A stretch of 64,000 nucleotides of DNA. It comes from Paralichthys olivaceus. Lineage: Eukaryota; Chordata; Actinopteri; Pleuronectiformes; Paralichthyidae. Location of the stretch: the NCBI RefSeq assembly GCF_024713975.1, contig NC_091112.1, positions 144,001-208,000 on the forward strand, read 5' to 3'. Of the stretch, positions 11,674 through 30,677 are shown piece by piece (within the stretch, counting starts at the first letter, position 1; each line of letters opens with the position of its first letter). The position numbers and the translations under genes are program-made. The notes under the pieces were generated by a model. The model was not told the origin of the DNA, searched no databases, and saw only the letters and a program-made list of their open reading frames with translations.

Positions 11674-13501
11674 GAGGGCATGCAGAACCAGGTGAACATG
11701 AACCAGGTGAGTATGAACGTGGAGACGAGCTCCACCAACCAACAGTTCATCATCCAGGGAATACCTGCCATACAGGGGGGCGTGGTCAACCTGGCAGAGC
11801 TGCTCAACAAGGCCAATGCAGGTATGACATCACTCACTCTCTCTCTCTCTCACTCACTCTCTCTCACACTGTCTCACTCTCAGATTTTAATGTTTATGTT
11901 TCAGGAGATTCGGAGGAAGCGATGGCGGCCAGCGCTCTGGACTCCAACATCCAGCACGCCACTGTTGTCAACGAGGGCGGTCAGAGGGTCATCACCATAG
12001 TAACGGACCAGCATGGCAACCTGCAGACCACTGGAGGAATGTCTCAACCGTTCTTCGTGACCATGCAGCACGGACAGCAGAGTATGAACTTGAAACATCC
12101 TTCATGCAGTTTTTTTTCTGAGTCACTTGATGATGCTGACCGTGTTTGTTTGTGGTCAGTGCTGGCGGTCCCAGCCAACGCGGTGACAGAGGAGGTGGTG
12201 ACGGAGGAGCCGCAGCCCCCACCCACCAGGAAGAGGAAGCTGGAGGTAACCAGCAACCACAACGACACAGGAGAGACGGTGAGCTGACGGCAATTTCACC
12301 AGTATGACCAGGCGAGACCGAGAATGAATCCATGATGTGATGTTTAACACTAAAGTTCCATATATGTAGGGCCGACGAATCTTCCCCTGATTCAGTTTTC
12401 AAACACAAAATATAATGAAAAACACTTTGAATAAATTCTCACAGTCCTACGTGACATCGTCCCATCTGAGTGCACAAGGTTCCCGCATCTCTCAAAGAAA
12501 TTAAATTCTCTTAAATTGACCAGAAATTTGCTGCAAGGTATTAAATTTGCAGGCAGTGACACACACAGTTCTATGTTTTTAACAGCGTAACACAGATGGG
12601 TGTTGATTTCTTCTACACTGAATATGAAGTTTTCCTGTGAGCAGAGTACGACACGTTTATTGAGATCTTAAAAAGCTTAAATTTGACTTTAAAAATGGTG
12701 CAAGAACCAGAAGATGTTCAGTTCACTGTTTTTAAAGCTGAAACAAAGAAATGTGACTCAAAACAATAAATTATAGCAGCAGCAGATTGTTCATGTCCGA
12801 CTTATTCACAACAGCTGGCAGGACTCTGGTGTAGTTCTGCTCGGAGTACTTACGCAAATAGTGTCGACTCTGTGGTATAGAGAAAAAACTGTTCTAGAGT
12901 AGTGCAACAATTTGTTTACAGCTCGTCCACACCGGCGTCAGCCCTTAAAACCAAAACATTTGGAATCTCCTCGTCTTTCCAAGTGGACGTCTTCGTCTTC
13001 TACGTGTGTCACGTGTTAGAAACCTCAGAGACACCTCCACTCGCTCACTGGGAAGGTTCCAGATGTTTTCTCTCATGGACTCACTCTGACATTATCTAAC
13101 CCTTTCTGTGACATGACCTCTTCTTCCTCCTCCTGCAGGAGTTGCTACAGAGGCAGCTGCAGGAGGCCAACAGGAAGGCGCAGGAGTACCGACAGCAGCT
13201 GCTGCGTAAAGAGCAGGAGGCCGAGGAGTATCGCATCAAGCTGGAGGCCATGGCCCAGAGTCAGGCCAACATCACCGGTACCAACGCCGGCGCCCTGACC
13301 GCCGACAGCGCAGCCAACGCTGCCGCCAGCCCCGAGGAGGTGGTGGGAGGAGATGAGGACGAAGAGGAAGGAGCTGCCAGCATGGTGGAGGAGGAGGGGG
13401 AGATGGTTGTGCTGCCGGATGGAGGCATCATCATGGAGGGGGAGGAGGGTCAGGTGACGCTGGTGGAGGCAGGAGGAGAAACGACAGAGGTCAGCTCCTA
13501 A
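10700..13501 (+). CDS. gabpb2: GA-binding protein beta subunit 2
   Basis: Seven coding exons: 10700-10807, 10894-11061, 11323-11517, 11674-11821, 11905-12081, 12160-12278, 13139-13501. Phases agree and give 425 residues (human GABPB2 about 448). The start [21 protein letters not shown] is the conserved GABPB N-terminus. Ankyrin repeats span about residues 1-155, with [34 protein letters not shown] and TPFDIA. These dock GABP-alpha, the ETS protein that binds GGAA sites and drives nuclear-encoded mitochondrial and housekeeping genes. A transactivation segment follows ([18 protein letters not shown]), then a KRKLE basic patch. The coiled coil [20 protein letters not shown] makes beta dimers and alpha2-beta2 tetramers. 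I prefer GABPB2 over GABPB1 because of the long acidic C-terminal tail ending TEVSS and because mllt11 is its neighbour. The exon 4 acceptor lies directly after a (TG)n run. Confidence 0.95.
11579..11671 (+). repeat. (TG)n microsatellite abutting a gabpb2 3' splice site
   Basis: About 45 TG dinucleotides run uninterrupted into TAG|GAG at 11673/11674, leaving no conventional polypyrimidine tract. Length variation here would act directly on recognition of gabpb2 exon 4. Confidence 0.95.
12985..13091 (+). repeat. Dispersed repeat, copy A (gabpb2 last intron)
   Basis: Shares gacgtcttcgtcttctacgt and a following block (cacgtgttagaaacctcaga ... tctcatggactcactctgac) with 27,960-28,110. Copy A lacks about 45 bp present in copy B. 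No terminal repeats were found; the family is not recognised. Confidence 0.8.
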
Positions 13502-16200
13502 CAGAGAAGGTGGGGGGAGAAGGAGGGAGTGATGCCAACAAAGAGATGCATCATAACAGCAGAGGGTCAGTTTGACTCACAAGTTTGATTCCCATTGAAC
13601 AAAGTGATGGAGGAGCTGAATCAGATGATTTTAACTGTGCACCATTTTGAATCCCCAAACGGAGAAGAGACAAAATGGTTTCCTAACAAACAGTAGTATG
13701 AGGAAGGTGGACTAAGAAATCATTACACCGGGTTTCAGTCGTGCACCATTTGAAAGATTTGATAATGTTCTGGGGAGGAGAAGCCAAATGGCTTCACTAA
13801 GAAAACAGAAGAATTAACAGAAAACTTAGTTATGCACCATTGTGAATCCCCCCCAAAATTTGATTCAACAGGGACGAGGAACAAAATGGCTGCTACAAAA
13901 AGTTAGACTGAAGAAGATGACAGTGGATTTCAGTCATGCACCACTTTGATCTGTATTTCAGAGAAGGAGACAAAATGGCTTCCCCAAAGAGCAACAGCAA
14001 GAAAAGAAGGAAAGGCTGAAAAAAATCTTAAATAAACACGGAGAGGGAACTCAGTCCTGTGCCATTTTGAATCCTTGAAAGATTTGATACTAACACGTCA
14101 GAGAGAAGAAACTAAATGGAGACATGTTCCCACTGTCTTTACTGAATACTTTTCACTATCGAGGATAGATGCAAAATGGCTGCAAATAGAAATTAAGCTG
14201 GAATAAAGAATCCAGTGATTGTGTTCCGGAGGAGGTGGGAGCCCAAGTTAGACGTGAGGACGACACGCCCCCGTTGTTTCATTAACGTCACCGTCTGACT
14301 CAGTTTCTGTGTGAGGACTAAACCGGGTTTGTGTAAAATAATTCTCAGAAAGTTTTAGTTTGTTTTTAACATTGTTTTGAACACAGATGGTTCTTCACAC
14401 TGGAGCCATTTGTGTCCCTTCATTTCTTTCATATTCAGTTTTACTGGTGAAACAAACCAGCACAGTTGTTCGTCTGACGCCTTTAACCTGAGACCACGTC
14501 GCTCCTTTTTAAAATCCAGTTACTCAAACCTTTCCATTGCTTGCACCATTTTGCTTCCCCGGAAGAAAAGATTTTAGTTTGGACTCAACAACTTCCTGCT
14601 TTTTTTCTTGTTCTTGTTCTGGTATTTTTACATTTCTGTCTGGACGTTTTCAGATGTGACTTCATCGTGTGTAAAACTCAACAAACTTGTACGATTTCCT
14701 GTTGCAATCACTCATGTATTGAATTTAGTTAGAAAATAGAAAAAACAACCGGAACTGAACCAGATTCATCATGAAACCTTCAGTTGTTCATGAATTAATA
14801 TTGTTTTCATCCAGTTTGTTTGAATCATCACGCCGTTGTAACCCTGGGTTTTACAGAGCTGACACAAACTCCCACCGATCCACTCATCTTCATTATTGAT
14901 TAATTGGTGAAAACTTCATGTTAGCATTTGTCACAGTTGAACGACTTCATGAGTCAAATCCTTAAAAGAAAATCTAAAAGAAAGTCTGTGAAAGTTCAAA
15001 TGTTCTCTGAGAACTGAAAACCAGCTCAGGTTCTGCGATTACATTTATTGATTAATTGGCTATTGATTGTTTCAGCTCTGCTCGGTTCAATGCATCAGTT
15101 TTTAATGACCAACCATGTTCATTATCATCACTTCTGTTTCTGTGATTCTTCATAAAACAGAGGCGATCACATTGACACGTTTGATTTCACTCTTCTGTCC
15201 TCAGACCGATCTCCTTCGGTTCACTCATGAAAATGATCAGTTATCATTGGAAACACGAGTCGTCTACTCATCATTCAGAATCGCGAGAAATCTACCAACT
15301 GAAACATCTTTTCTCAAAATGTTGCTGGAAATATTCTGAATGTGTTTATTATCTTTATAAAGAACGTGTTTAGTCCACAGAGTCTCAATTCAGAAGGACC
15401 CGAATACCCAGTGAAAAGTGGAAACTTGAGCTTTTAATGAAAATATTCATGTGTGGGAATAACCAGACTATTTTTCAAATTTTCAATATTTTCTGTGGAT
15501 GATTTATAAATTAATCAACTAATCCTAAAATGTCAGTAAATACTGAAATATACAATATAAAATGCCCTTAACACATCAGATCATTTATTTGTTTTAAACC
15601 AAACATATTCAGTTTACTTCCCAACAAAGAGACCTGGAGCGTTTCGTACTTTCACTTTAAAATGTGACTGAAATAATGATGAGGAATAAAAAACTGTCAG
15701 TTGTACATGAGTGTTTCTACAGGACGACTTCATCTGTCTGAACTCTGACGCGTGAATCTAGCTTCAGAGTGGATCCGAGAAAAACTATTTATTAAATGTG
15801 ACAGTATGTGTACAAACTAACACCACCTCTCTGCTGTACGTCGGCAAATTCTAACTTTGCAGAAGGAAATCGGCCGAAAAACCCGGTTGTGAACAGACGA
15901 GTTACGGATGTGAAGCGTCTGAACCCTCGGCTTTGTTTCTGGTCCAGTTCTTGTTGGTCTTGTTCTCCCTGGTTCACTCCCCCTGTATAAAATCACTAAT
16001 GGATTCCTCCCTGTCAGCTGATTGTCATGTTCGGTGCGTCAAGCTCTTCGTTCTCCGGTCACTGATTCATTTGAGTTATTTTTATAAGCTCAACCTTTTT
16101 CTATGTACATATAAAGTTGTATTTTTTTAACTGTACCTGAACGATGGCTGCCTGCCCAGGTTAAAGTACTCAGAAATATAAACACTTGTTTTTTTGAATA
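13502..16200 (+). other. gabpb2 3' UTR/flank with degenerate inverted-motif repeats
   Basis: From about 13,575 to 14,190 a roughly 90-105-bp degenerate unit recurs five or six times. Each copy has gcaccattttgaatcc near its start and acaaaatggcttc about 40-60 bases later, which are near reverse complements (caccattttg versus caaaatggtg). A further gcaccattttg is at about 14,543. The remainder to 16,200 is unique AT-rich sequence with no gene. The true poly(A) site is unclear; an AATAAA occurs near 14,030. Confidence 0.55.
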
Positions 16201-16779
16201 ACATTGTCTCTGTTGTGTGTTTGACACAGTGACACCTGAATGCTGCGTGGGGCATTCAGGGTCGAGCATTTCCCCCAAGTCATAATCATGTCACGTTTAT
16301 AGAAGCACGTTTGCTCTTTAACCTCTTTCAAAGTTGCCTCGATAAAAATGAGTGAAATGACACAACACTGAATTAGCTGTTTTTATTTTATCAACAAGAA
16401 AAATACTTTAATAACGAACTATGGAGAAGACCCGCCCCCTCACTGCCTGTGAGCAGTGTTTTCAGTTCAGTGGAGAAATGTACACAAAGCTAGTGGACAG
16501 GAAGTGATGTCACATGTTTAATAATCAAAGGATTCAAAGGTTTTATTTCATGAAAAGTTTGAAACTTTCTGCAACTTCCTGCTTTTTATGGATGTTCTGA
16601 TTGTAATCACGTGATCGGGCTCCATGTAAACAAACCGAGAGTTCACGTTTTTTATTGATCAAAAAAATGGTCGATTATCTGCAAAGCGACAGAAGAGCGG
16701 AGGGCGGTGATTGGCTGAGACACCTGTCAATCAAGCCGAAGAACGCTGATGTTGCTCATATGAAAAAACTCTATTTCCC

Positions 16780-17040
16780 ATGATCCTTTGTAAAGCGGCC
16801 CCAGGGATTATCCCGCCCACCCCCTGGATTAAAAGTGATCAGTTTTGATTGACGTGCCCATCGTCCAATCAGCGGCGGCGCAGAGGCACGCGGCCAACCG
16901 TGAGTGTCTGTGGGCGGGTCCGCGCGTAGGGGGCAGGGCGGAGGTATCATGGAGGATCAGTAGAGACTCAGTCCGTCAGAGGAGCAGCTCCGAGCACCGG
17001 GACCTCACGACCGTTACCGAGCACACGAAGCACCGGCACC
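16780..17040 (+). promoter_or_regulatory. anp32e: CpG-rich promoter and 5' UTR of anp32e
   Basis: CG-rich sequence extends from about 16,790 to 18,060, covering the 5' UTR, the first coding exon and the start of intron 1. The ATG at 17,041 has a Kozak-like ACCATGG context. No TATA box is obvious, as expected for a CpG-island promoter. Between 16,200 and 16,780 I see nothing. Confidence 0.6.
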
Positions 17041-23255
<6,215 letters not shown>

Positions 23256-26200
23256 TCCTTCAATCAACTCGTCGTCTGTGTGTCGTCCTGTTTCTGTCCG
23301 TCTCAGTCCACCTCCGGACCCGACCTCCGCCAGACAACAATCACTGCAACCATGGCAACAACATCAGCAGCAACAGGAACGGTGATCTGAAATAGTCCCT
23401 TTCAGTTTGCAGTAGAAAATCACGTCTTTGTTTTTAGATAATATAAGAAGATTCGATCAGAACTTTACCTGATGGTCCTCAGCTGAAGACTCAACACGTT
23501 TCCCTTTAAAACCTGGTTCAGGGTCAAAGCATCCGTCTGTCCCATAAGTCCGTCTCCACATCCTGAGCCTGAACCCCGACCCTCGTCTCATCGTCGGCTA
23601 GACGTCTGAATCTGAAGTTCTGGTGTGAACCAACTCCTTGTTAAAGAACAGGTGTGAAAACCAAAACACACTTTGTCTCCAGGGCTGACGACTCTTCTTC
23701 TTCTTCTCCTGTAAACAGGTTTAGTTTTACCAGGCAGGTGGGTGAGCACTGACGCCCCCTAGTTTTCAGCTGTTGTACTGAGCAGCTTTTCCAGTCCAGA
23801 CTACAAGAAGTGTTCCAGCACCTGATGGTCTCATTTCATCAGGTTACCATAGTTACCAAATGATTGTGTACCGACACAGAAGAAAAGCAGTTTGTGATGT
23901 AAACTTTAAAGTGAAGATGGTGGTTGTTGCTGTTACTGGATGATTCCTCTAGAGGGCACCACAGCAGTAAAATCCAACAGAACCACCTGATCTATGTGAC
24001 CTACATGATAAACATGGCAAACTTTGACGTTAGAATTTGTTTAGAATTGTCTCGGGGAACCACCGATGGATTCAATTCTGTGCCGAGCTCAGACTGACTT
24101 GCGGTAAGAACTCGGTAACTCTCTCAGATTGTTTGTGTTTATTTTTGCAGGATCAACCTTTAAAATAGCTGACTGATATTTTGACGAGCATGTTATTGTC
24201 ATTGTGTGGCAGGAACACCGCACTGCACAGACTACTCACCCGACACTGCCCCCTATGGTTCATGTACATACTGCCTCTTGAATACAGATGGCGTTAAATT
24301 CTGAGGGCGTGCTCTCATGGAAGTTGACATCGTGCACACAAACCCAGTGTTAAAAAGAAGTTCATCTCCGACAGATCAGAGCAGATCAGTTTCACAGTCA
24401 TATAATCACCGTGACGACATCCTGGGACTAAAACTCTTGTAGTCTGAACTGGACTCAGTTTGTTTTCTACGTTTTGAACGTCTGAGCTGATCCTCAGTCG
24501 TCCTGAATGTACAAACGTTAGTTTCACCTCCAACAAACCCGACTTCTCGTATCAGGACCTTCTTCTTCACAGGTTTTTACAGATTTATCTTCATCACATC
24601 GTTCTTCTCTGAGCCTCAGACCAACATCTGATCTCATCCAACAAAAACTTGTCGTTCAGGATCAGAACCCTGTTCTTTCTGCAGCCATATCAGTCTCTGG
24701 ACTCTGACCGGAGTGGAGAGCGCCCTCTTCAGGAGCTCCTTGTGTCTTACACCCAATCAAGACGTCTCATGTTTCCGTGTTGAACGGTTCAGGATCTTCA
24801 TTCGCCGTCACGTTTCAGTCCGATAAACTCCCTGACGTGGACGGGTCACGTGACTCTGCCGTCTCACAGTTGACATATGCAGACCTGCCGTCGCTCAGGT
24901 CCACAAAGATCATCTGATTAATATTCCCAGTGTGTGTTTGATTTATTGTGGGGATTCTTCAGGGAAGATTAGGGGGCGGGTGGGGTGAAGTTGTAGTTTG
25001 GGTGTGTTTGTTTTTGAAGTTAACAGCAGCCTGTTTTTTGTCCCCGTCAGCAGCTGTTGATGTTTTTAGTTTGATGTAAAACTGAGCGTCTCGTCCTCAA
25101 ACAGCCCGTCCCCTCGCGATATTCAGACCACTGCCGCTGTTGTCACACTTCAGGCTCCGCCTCCTAAACACAACCCTTTGAACCTGACGGAAAAGAGTGG
25201 TGCGTTCAGGTGCCAGTTTACTGCCAGGTTTGAGGCGAGCAGTGAGTCTGTGACGTGTCTCTGAGTTGTTACGCAATGATGCCTTCACTGACACCTGCTC
25301 AGCTTCCGACTCTACGACGCTGTCACCTGTCACAGGTGTGCAGTGGATTATGGGATATTAAGGACTGAAGACAGCTGACTTCCAATGTTTCTCAGAGTGT
25401 GGTTGAGCTGGTTGCAGGGGGCGGAGTTTGAACGTGACACACCTGTTGTGTATTTTCTACTTTCTCCTGCTTCAGTCACAGAAACAAACCTGCTCACAAA
25501 CTGAAAAACTCATCATCAGAACAATTAGACTCAAAAATGAATCTCAAGAGGAAACGTTCTCCCACGATGTCGAGCGCTGGCGGTTTTTTTATCAGGTGAG
25601 TCAGGTTTGTTCCTGAAGCTGCTCAGTTCGGGCTTTTATCTAAACTGCTGTAAACTTTTAGCTTTTCTCTCATTTTACACTTTTGAAAATGGTATCGTTT
25701 GAAAACATCCACGTGTCTGGTTCTAACATTCTCCACTTTTTTAGTTTTGACTCAGGATGAATTTTGAATCATAACTTTTAAACTGTTTCTATCTTTTTTA
25801 TTCCATCTCTTAGAAACATACGAGTGTAAATCTTCTGTGGACACAAATTGAAGCTGATGGTTTTCTATGAGCTTCAGATCAGCCACTAAATGAACTGAGT
25901 TTGTTTAAGTATCTTTACATTTTGAATTCAATCAAATTTGATTTAATGTGCAAACATTAATAAATTCTACAGTTTTCTGTTTGAAGAAAAACGATGAACA
26001 CTCGATCTGTGACATAAAAGTATTCAAGTCCTCCACTGGTGACTTCTCATTTTTAAATTCTTGAACTTTTATTGTCTAAATCATTTTCCGTGTTACTTGA
26101 TTATTTGAAAAAGTGATCAGCTTCAAAATCAAATGTTGAAATTAGTTTGACTCTTGGCTCCTTGGTGCGACGCCAGTGAGGGATCAAGTCAGAGTTTTGC

Positions 26201-27285
26201 ACCAGGGACCTTGAATAAAATCATGAATCAGACAAACGTGAGCACGAGGATGTTTTAACGTGTTGTTTTTAAGAGTGTAGATGTTGAGGGACACGTGTGT
26301 CAGACCTGCTGACGTCAGGTTTTAACTGGTTTTTAAGGCAATATTGTAAATACACTCAGCTCAGTTTCAGGTTGGTTTTTATTTTGTTAAAGACTTAAAT
26401 CATTTTAAGGATGTTTGTGTTTCTACAGCGAGGTGATAGTTGAGCCTTTGACCTTTGACCCCAGCTCGCTCCTCTGTCAGCTGTTAGCATCCTCCTTCGT
26501 CCCGTCTGTGGGAAAAACTGTGTTTGACTTTTTGTGTGATGTAACAGAAACAGTACTGAGGGGTTTTCAATAAAATATATAAAAGAAAAACGTGTGAAAC
26601 TGTTTCGCTGTTTCCTTCTTTCCTACGAGCTTCGCAGGACTGAAAACTCTGAATTAAACCTGAAGTTACCCTGATAACCACAAATCCTGCTTCATGGTTC
26701 AGGGCTCTGGTCTGGAGACAACCTCAGGCCGCTGCTGTGTGAGCCTGTCAGACAAAGACGAGGGTTCAGGAACAACGTCTGAACAGGTATGTTTGTTCCT
26801 GTTGTAACAAAACAACATGGAGGAGGTGAGTGACGGCATCTCCATTCATAAATACACTTGTGTGAGAGGTGGACGTTATGAGAAGGAGGGAAAAAAGAAT
26901 GACTAAAAAATTCAGTTGTAAGAGATAGAAACAAAACAAGTGGAGGCGAAGTGAGAGAAAAAAGAAAATAACAGAAATGGTGAGATGAGGAACTGAATGA
27001 AGGACAGAGAGGATAAGGAAGGAGTGATGGAAAGAAGGAAAGAGGAGGAAGAATGGAGGGAACACTGTTGAGAACAAGGGAGGAAGAGAAGTGGGTAAAA
27101 GAAAATGTTTGTACACAAAAGAATTAAATCTTAAAAATTGAAATTAGCAGTTTGTCCTGCAGGTGGCGCCCTCGTCTCTACTGACTCATTTCAGTTACAA
27201 CTCTTCTTTGATTTCACCTTCGAAATGTTTTCATTGAAAAAAATTTAAAAATCTACAAATATTTCACAATGAGTCTGATCCAGTT

Positions 27286-27290
<5 letters not shown>
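23256..27290. other. anp32e 3' UTR and intergenic DNA
   Basis: No coding exon is recognisable. An AATAAA at 26,569 could end a long anp32e 3' UTR but is not proven. Short runs (CTTCTT near 23,695, polypurine near 26,880-27,100) are present, and (CA)n occurs just after at 27,290-27,316. Confidence 0.4.
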
Positions 27291-27319
<29 letters not shown>

Positions 27320-27469
27320 AGACACAGAGAGACACACACAGACACTGATAACATCACTGATGACATCAGTGATGTCATCAGTGATGTTATCCGGTCGTCT
27401 CCATGTTAGCAGGTCAATAATAAACAGGAAATATTTTTAGTTCTGTTGCTACTAGGATGACTCTGAACA

Positions 27470-27845
27470 CACCATCTTCATCATCCTCATCTTTCTCTTC
27501 ATCATCATCACCCTCCTCCTCTTCATCCTCATCTTTCTCTTCATCCTCATCACCCTCCTCCTCTTCATCCTCATCTTTCTCTTCATCCTCATCACCCTCC
27601 TCCTCTTCATCCTCATCACCCTCCTACTCTTCATCCTCATCTTGCTCTTCATCATCATCACCCTCCTACTCTTCATCCTCATCTTGCTCTTCATCATCAT
27701 CACCCTCCTACTCTTCATCCTCATCTTTCTCTTCATCATCATCACCCTCCTCCTCTTCATCCTCATCTTTCTCTTCATCCTCATCACCCTCCTCCTCTTC
27801 ATCCTCATCTTTCTCTTCATCCTCATCACCCTCCTCCTCTTTTCA
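27470..27845. repeat. 42-bp minisatellite (tcttcatcctcatc type)
   Basis: About nine copies of a 42-bp unit made of ctcttcatcctcatc, tttct and accctcctc modules, with variants (cctactc, cttgctc). The unit length is divisible by three, so serine-rich and methionine/lysine/arginine-rich pseudo-ORFs stay open on both strands. It lies in the anp32e-plekho1 intergenic interval. Confidence 0.93.
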
Positions 27846-27959
27846 TAGAACCAAATCATAATAAACAACTGCTCCCCCTGGTGGACGCAGAGTTTGTCCT
27901 GTGAAGCAGCAGGAACATGTGGGGAACATTCAGGGGTGGAGCCTGAAGAGCAGCAGGTT

Positions 27960-28116
27960 GACGTCTTCGTCTTCTACGTGTACGGCTCCTCTTCTTCATC
28001 ATGAGACATTTGTGTTCTTCAGTTTCACGTCCGTCACGTGTTAGAAACCTCAGAGACACGCCCACTCACTCACTGAGAAGGTTCCAGATGTTTTCTCTCA
28101 TGGACTCACTCTGACA
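27960..28116 (+). repeat. Dispersed repeat, copy B
   Basis: Direct-orientation partner of 12,985-13,091 with very high local identity. It contains an extra segment between the two shared blocks. No terminal inverted repeats are evident. A (GA)n run follows at 28,461-28,487. Confidence 0.8.
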
Positions 28117-29711
28117 TGTTCCAGATGTTTTACTAGAAGCTGCAGGAGAAGATCCAGAACATGTCCAGAGACTGACTCAGACATTTGTTCTCACATACAG
28201 AACACGTCAGCAACACGTCAGGAACATGTGAGGAACACGTCAGGAAACATATTTATATTCTCCATCTCAAGTGAGGATCCAAGGAAAGGAAAGAAGGAGA
28301 GGAGGAAAAAACGAGGTCGAGTCTTTGAACAGACGCTGCAGGGCCGTGAGTCACAATGAACATTTACCATCCCCCAACACTTTACTACACACGCCTGTAT
28401 AATCCTTCCTGTTTTAAATGAGGACAAACTGTAACACTGACCTGGTACACACTGCACCTCTGAGAGAGAGAGAGAGAGAGAGAGAGAGTTCATAAAACAT
28501 GCATCACCCCCCCACTCTGCAGTGGAAATAACTAAAAGTGAAGCATCAGACGTCGTCAGCGTAAATAATTGATCAGACTCTGATGTGAACATGAATCATC
28601 CTCCACTGTTTTCATCAGAGTAATAAACTACATCTCATCACTCTCGAGAACAGACGATCGTCATCATTTCTGTAGCGCCTTTCAAAATGTTGTTTTCAGA
28701 AAAAAACTATCAACGAAGTTACTAAAAGATTCGACATAAAAGTTTTCAAATAAAAACAAGTGAAATCATAAAACATGTAAGATGACATCACTGAAAATGG
28801 GTTTTAAGAAGTGATTTAAAGAGTCTGAGGGGTCCTGACGGCAGCTGCTCGGCCACCTTCAGACAAACACTCCTGTAGTTTAACAGTCATCAGTGAAATC
28901 CAGTGTGAAGCCAAAAGCAGTGAGAATGGTTACAGCGCCCCCTGCAGGTGGCTTCTGTTCATGTGTTATAGAAACTGAACGTTTGTTCTCATAAAGAAAC
29001 ATTGATCTCAACAGTTGAAATCATTTGTGTCAAATCAGACGTAAATAAAGACTCAGGTCAGCTGTCAATCATCTCGTCTCCACCTCCATGAGTCAGTGTC
29101 AGCTGTCAATCATCTCGTCTCCACCTCCATGAGTCAGTGTCAGCTGTCAATCATCTCAACTGTTTTTATATCATAAATAACTGATTCAAACCAAACTGAT
29201 GAGAAACATCTGAACAAACATCAGAGAGAGAAGAACTGAAATGACAGAAACATTTATTTAATGTGTGAGTGACGGGGCCCCTCTGAGTGACGGGGCCCTC
29301 TGAGTGACGGGGCCCTCTGAGTGACGGGGCCCCTCTGAGTGACGGGGCCCCTGGAGATCGTGAAGTTATTCAAGCCCCTGAGTGGGAGCATCTCATACAA
29401 ACTGTCAGACGAAGGTTCCATCTGCAAAAAAATCAAAATGCACATCAAGCTCAAATGCTATGCTAACTATGCTAACAGTGTCCCTCTGCCTCCTGTCTTT
29501 GTGCTAAGCTAAGCTAACGAGACGTGAAACTGGGTCAGTGAAGCGTTTATTTAAAATGTGGTTTTCAGACACAAACACAGAACGCACGACAGCTGCAGAT
29601 TAGTCGTCAAGAAATGCTCACACATGCATAAATAATCACTCACACACACTCAACATACACGTACACGCTCATGTACGCACACATGTACACATTCACACAC
29701 ACACACGTACA

Positions 29712-29743
<32 letters not shown>

Positions 29744-29822
29744 GTGAGCATTGCAGAGGTGGAGCTGTGTGATGGAGCGATGCTGTTTGTCCTACATCTG
29801 CTCTTCATCACAGCTCATTGAT

Positions 29823-29861
<39 letters not shown>

Positions 29862-30310
29862 CGAATGAATCTCATTCTAAGCTGTCGTGTCGTCCAATCG
29901 TACGGTTGATCATGTGACCAGAGTTTGTTATTTCTAACCTCTGAATCATGTTTTGTCATTTTGTCACAGGAAGTAAAAGAGCGACTGTGAAAAGTAACTA
30001 AGTACTTTTACTCAAGAGCTGAATGTATTTTACAGAATGAAATCACATCTTCCCTCCGTCACTTTCTTCACATTCTCTTTTATTTTATGTGTAAAGTCTC
30101 GATTCTCAAAACAGAAAAATGTTTTTGTGAGTTTTTGGGGTCATTTACCCACAATGCATTGCAGCAATTCAAACAATATCATTCAGAAACATCAACAAAG
30201 CTTTAGTTAAATATAAAAACATATAAACAATTTAATTTCATACTTTGTCAAAGTGAACACAGTGTGATGCTAAATCATTTCAGATATTCATTACGTAAAA
30301 TGTGCACAAA
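28117..30310. other. Intergenic DNA with short tandem and dispersed repeats
   Basis: No gene seen. A 50-bp tandem duplication (cagctgtcaatcatctcgtc) lies at 29,050-29,150 and continues into a dispersed repeat (29,132-29,255) that recurs at 63,453-63,588. Five 17-18-bp copies of gagtgacggggcccctct lie at 29,264-29,349. (CA)n and (GT)n runs occur near 29,695-29,742 and 29,826-29,858. Confidence 0.7.
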
Positions 30311-30317
30311 CTTTTAA

Positions 30318-30673
30318 AGGTTCAGTGTGTAGAATGTAGTGACATCTAGTGGTGAAGTTTCACATCGCAGCTGAATACCCCCCCCCTTCCAAACACAAAG
30401 GAGAACCTGTGGCAGCTTCAGTTTTCATAAAAACTCAAAAGGTTTAGTTTGTCCAGTCTGAGTTACTGTAAAAAAAACATGGCTGCCTCCGTAGAGAGGA
30501 CCCGCTCCTGATGTAAATATAATAATAATAATATAAATAATAATATAATAAGTATTTCAATATAAAGTATTTAAATATTAGGTGTTTAAATATAAATGGA
30601 CCATTCCAGGGTAAAGAAAACAATGAACAATGATTGACATGAAAACTTCACCTGAATTTTACACACTGAACCT
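30318..30673. mobile_element. piggyBac-type MITE with TTAA target duplication
   Basis: A 356-bp element with terminal inverted repeats AGGTTCAGTGTGTA (14 bp exact, extending imperfectly to about 20) and TTAA on both sides (30314-30317 and 30674-30677). TTAA duplication is the piggyBac signature. The interior has no transposase. It contains gtgacatctagtggtg and catggctgcctccgtagag, blocks I remember as common in fish genomes. Confidence 0.85.
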
Positions 30674-30677
30674 TTAA

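Noticed and set aside
27452-27868. Overlapping 134-138-codon ORFs on opposite strands
   Set aside because: Both are products of a 42-bp repeat divisible by three; no homology or splice structure.
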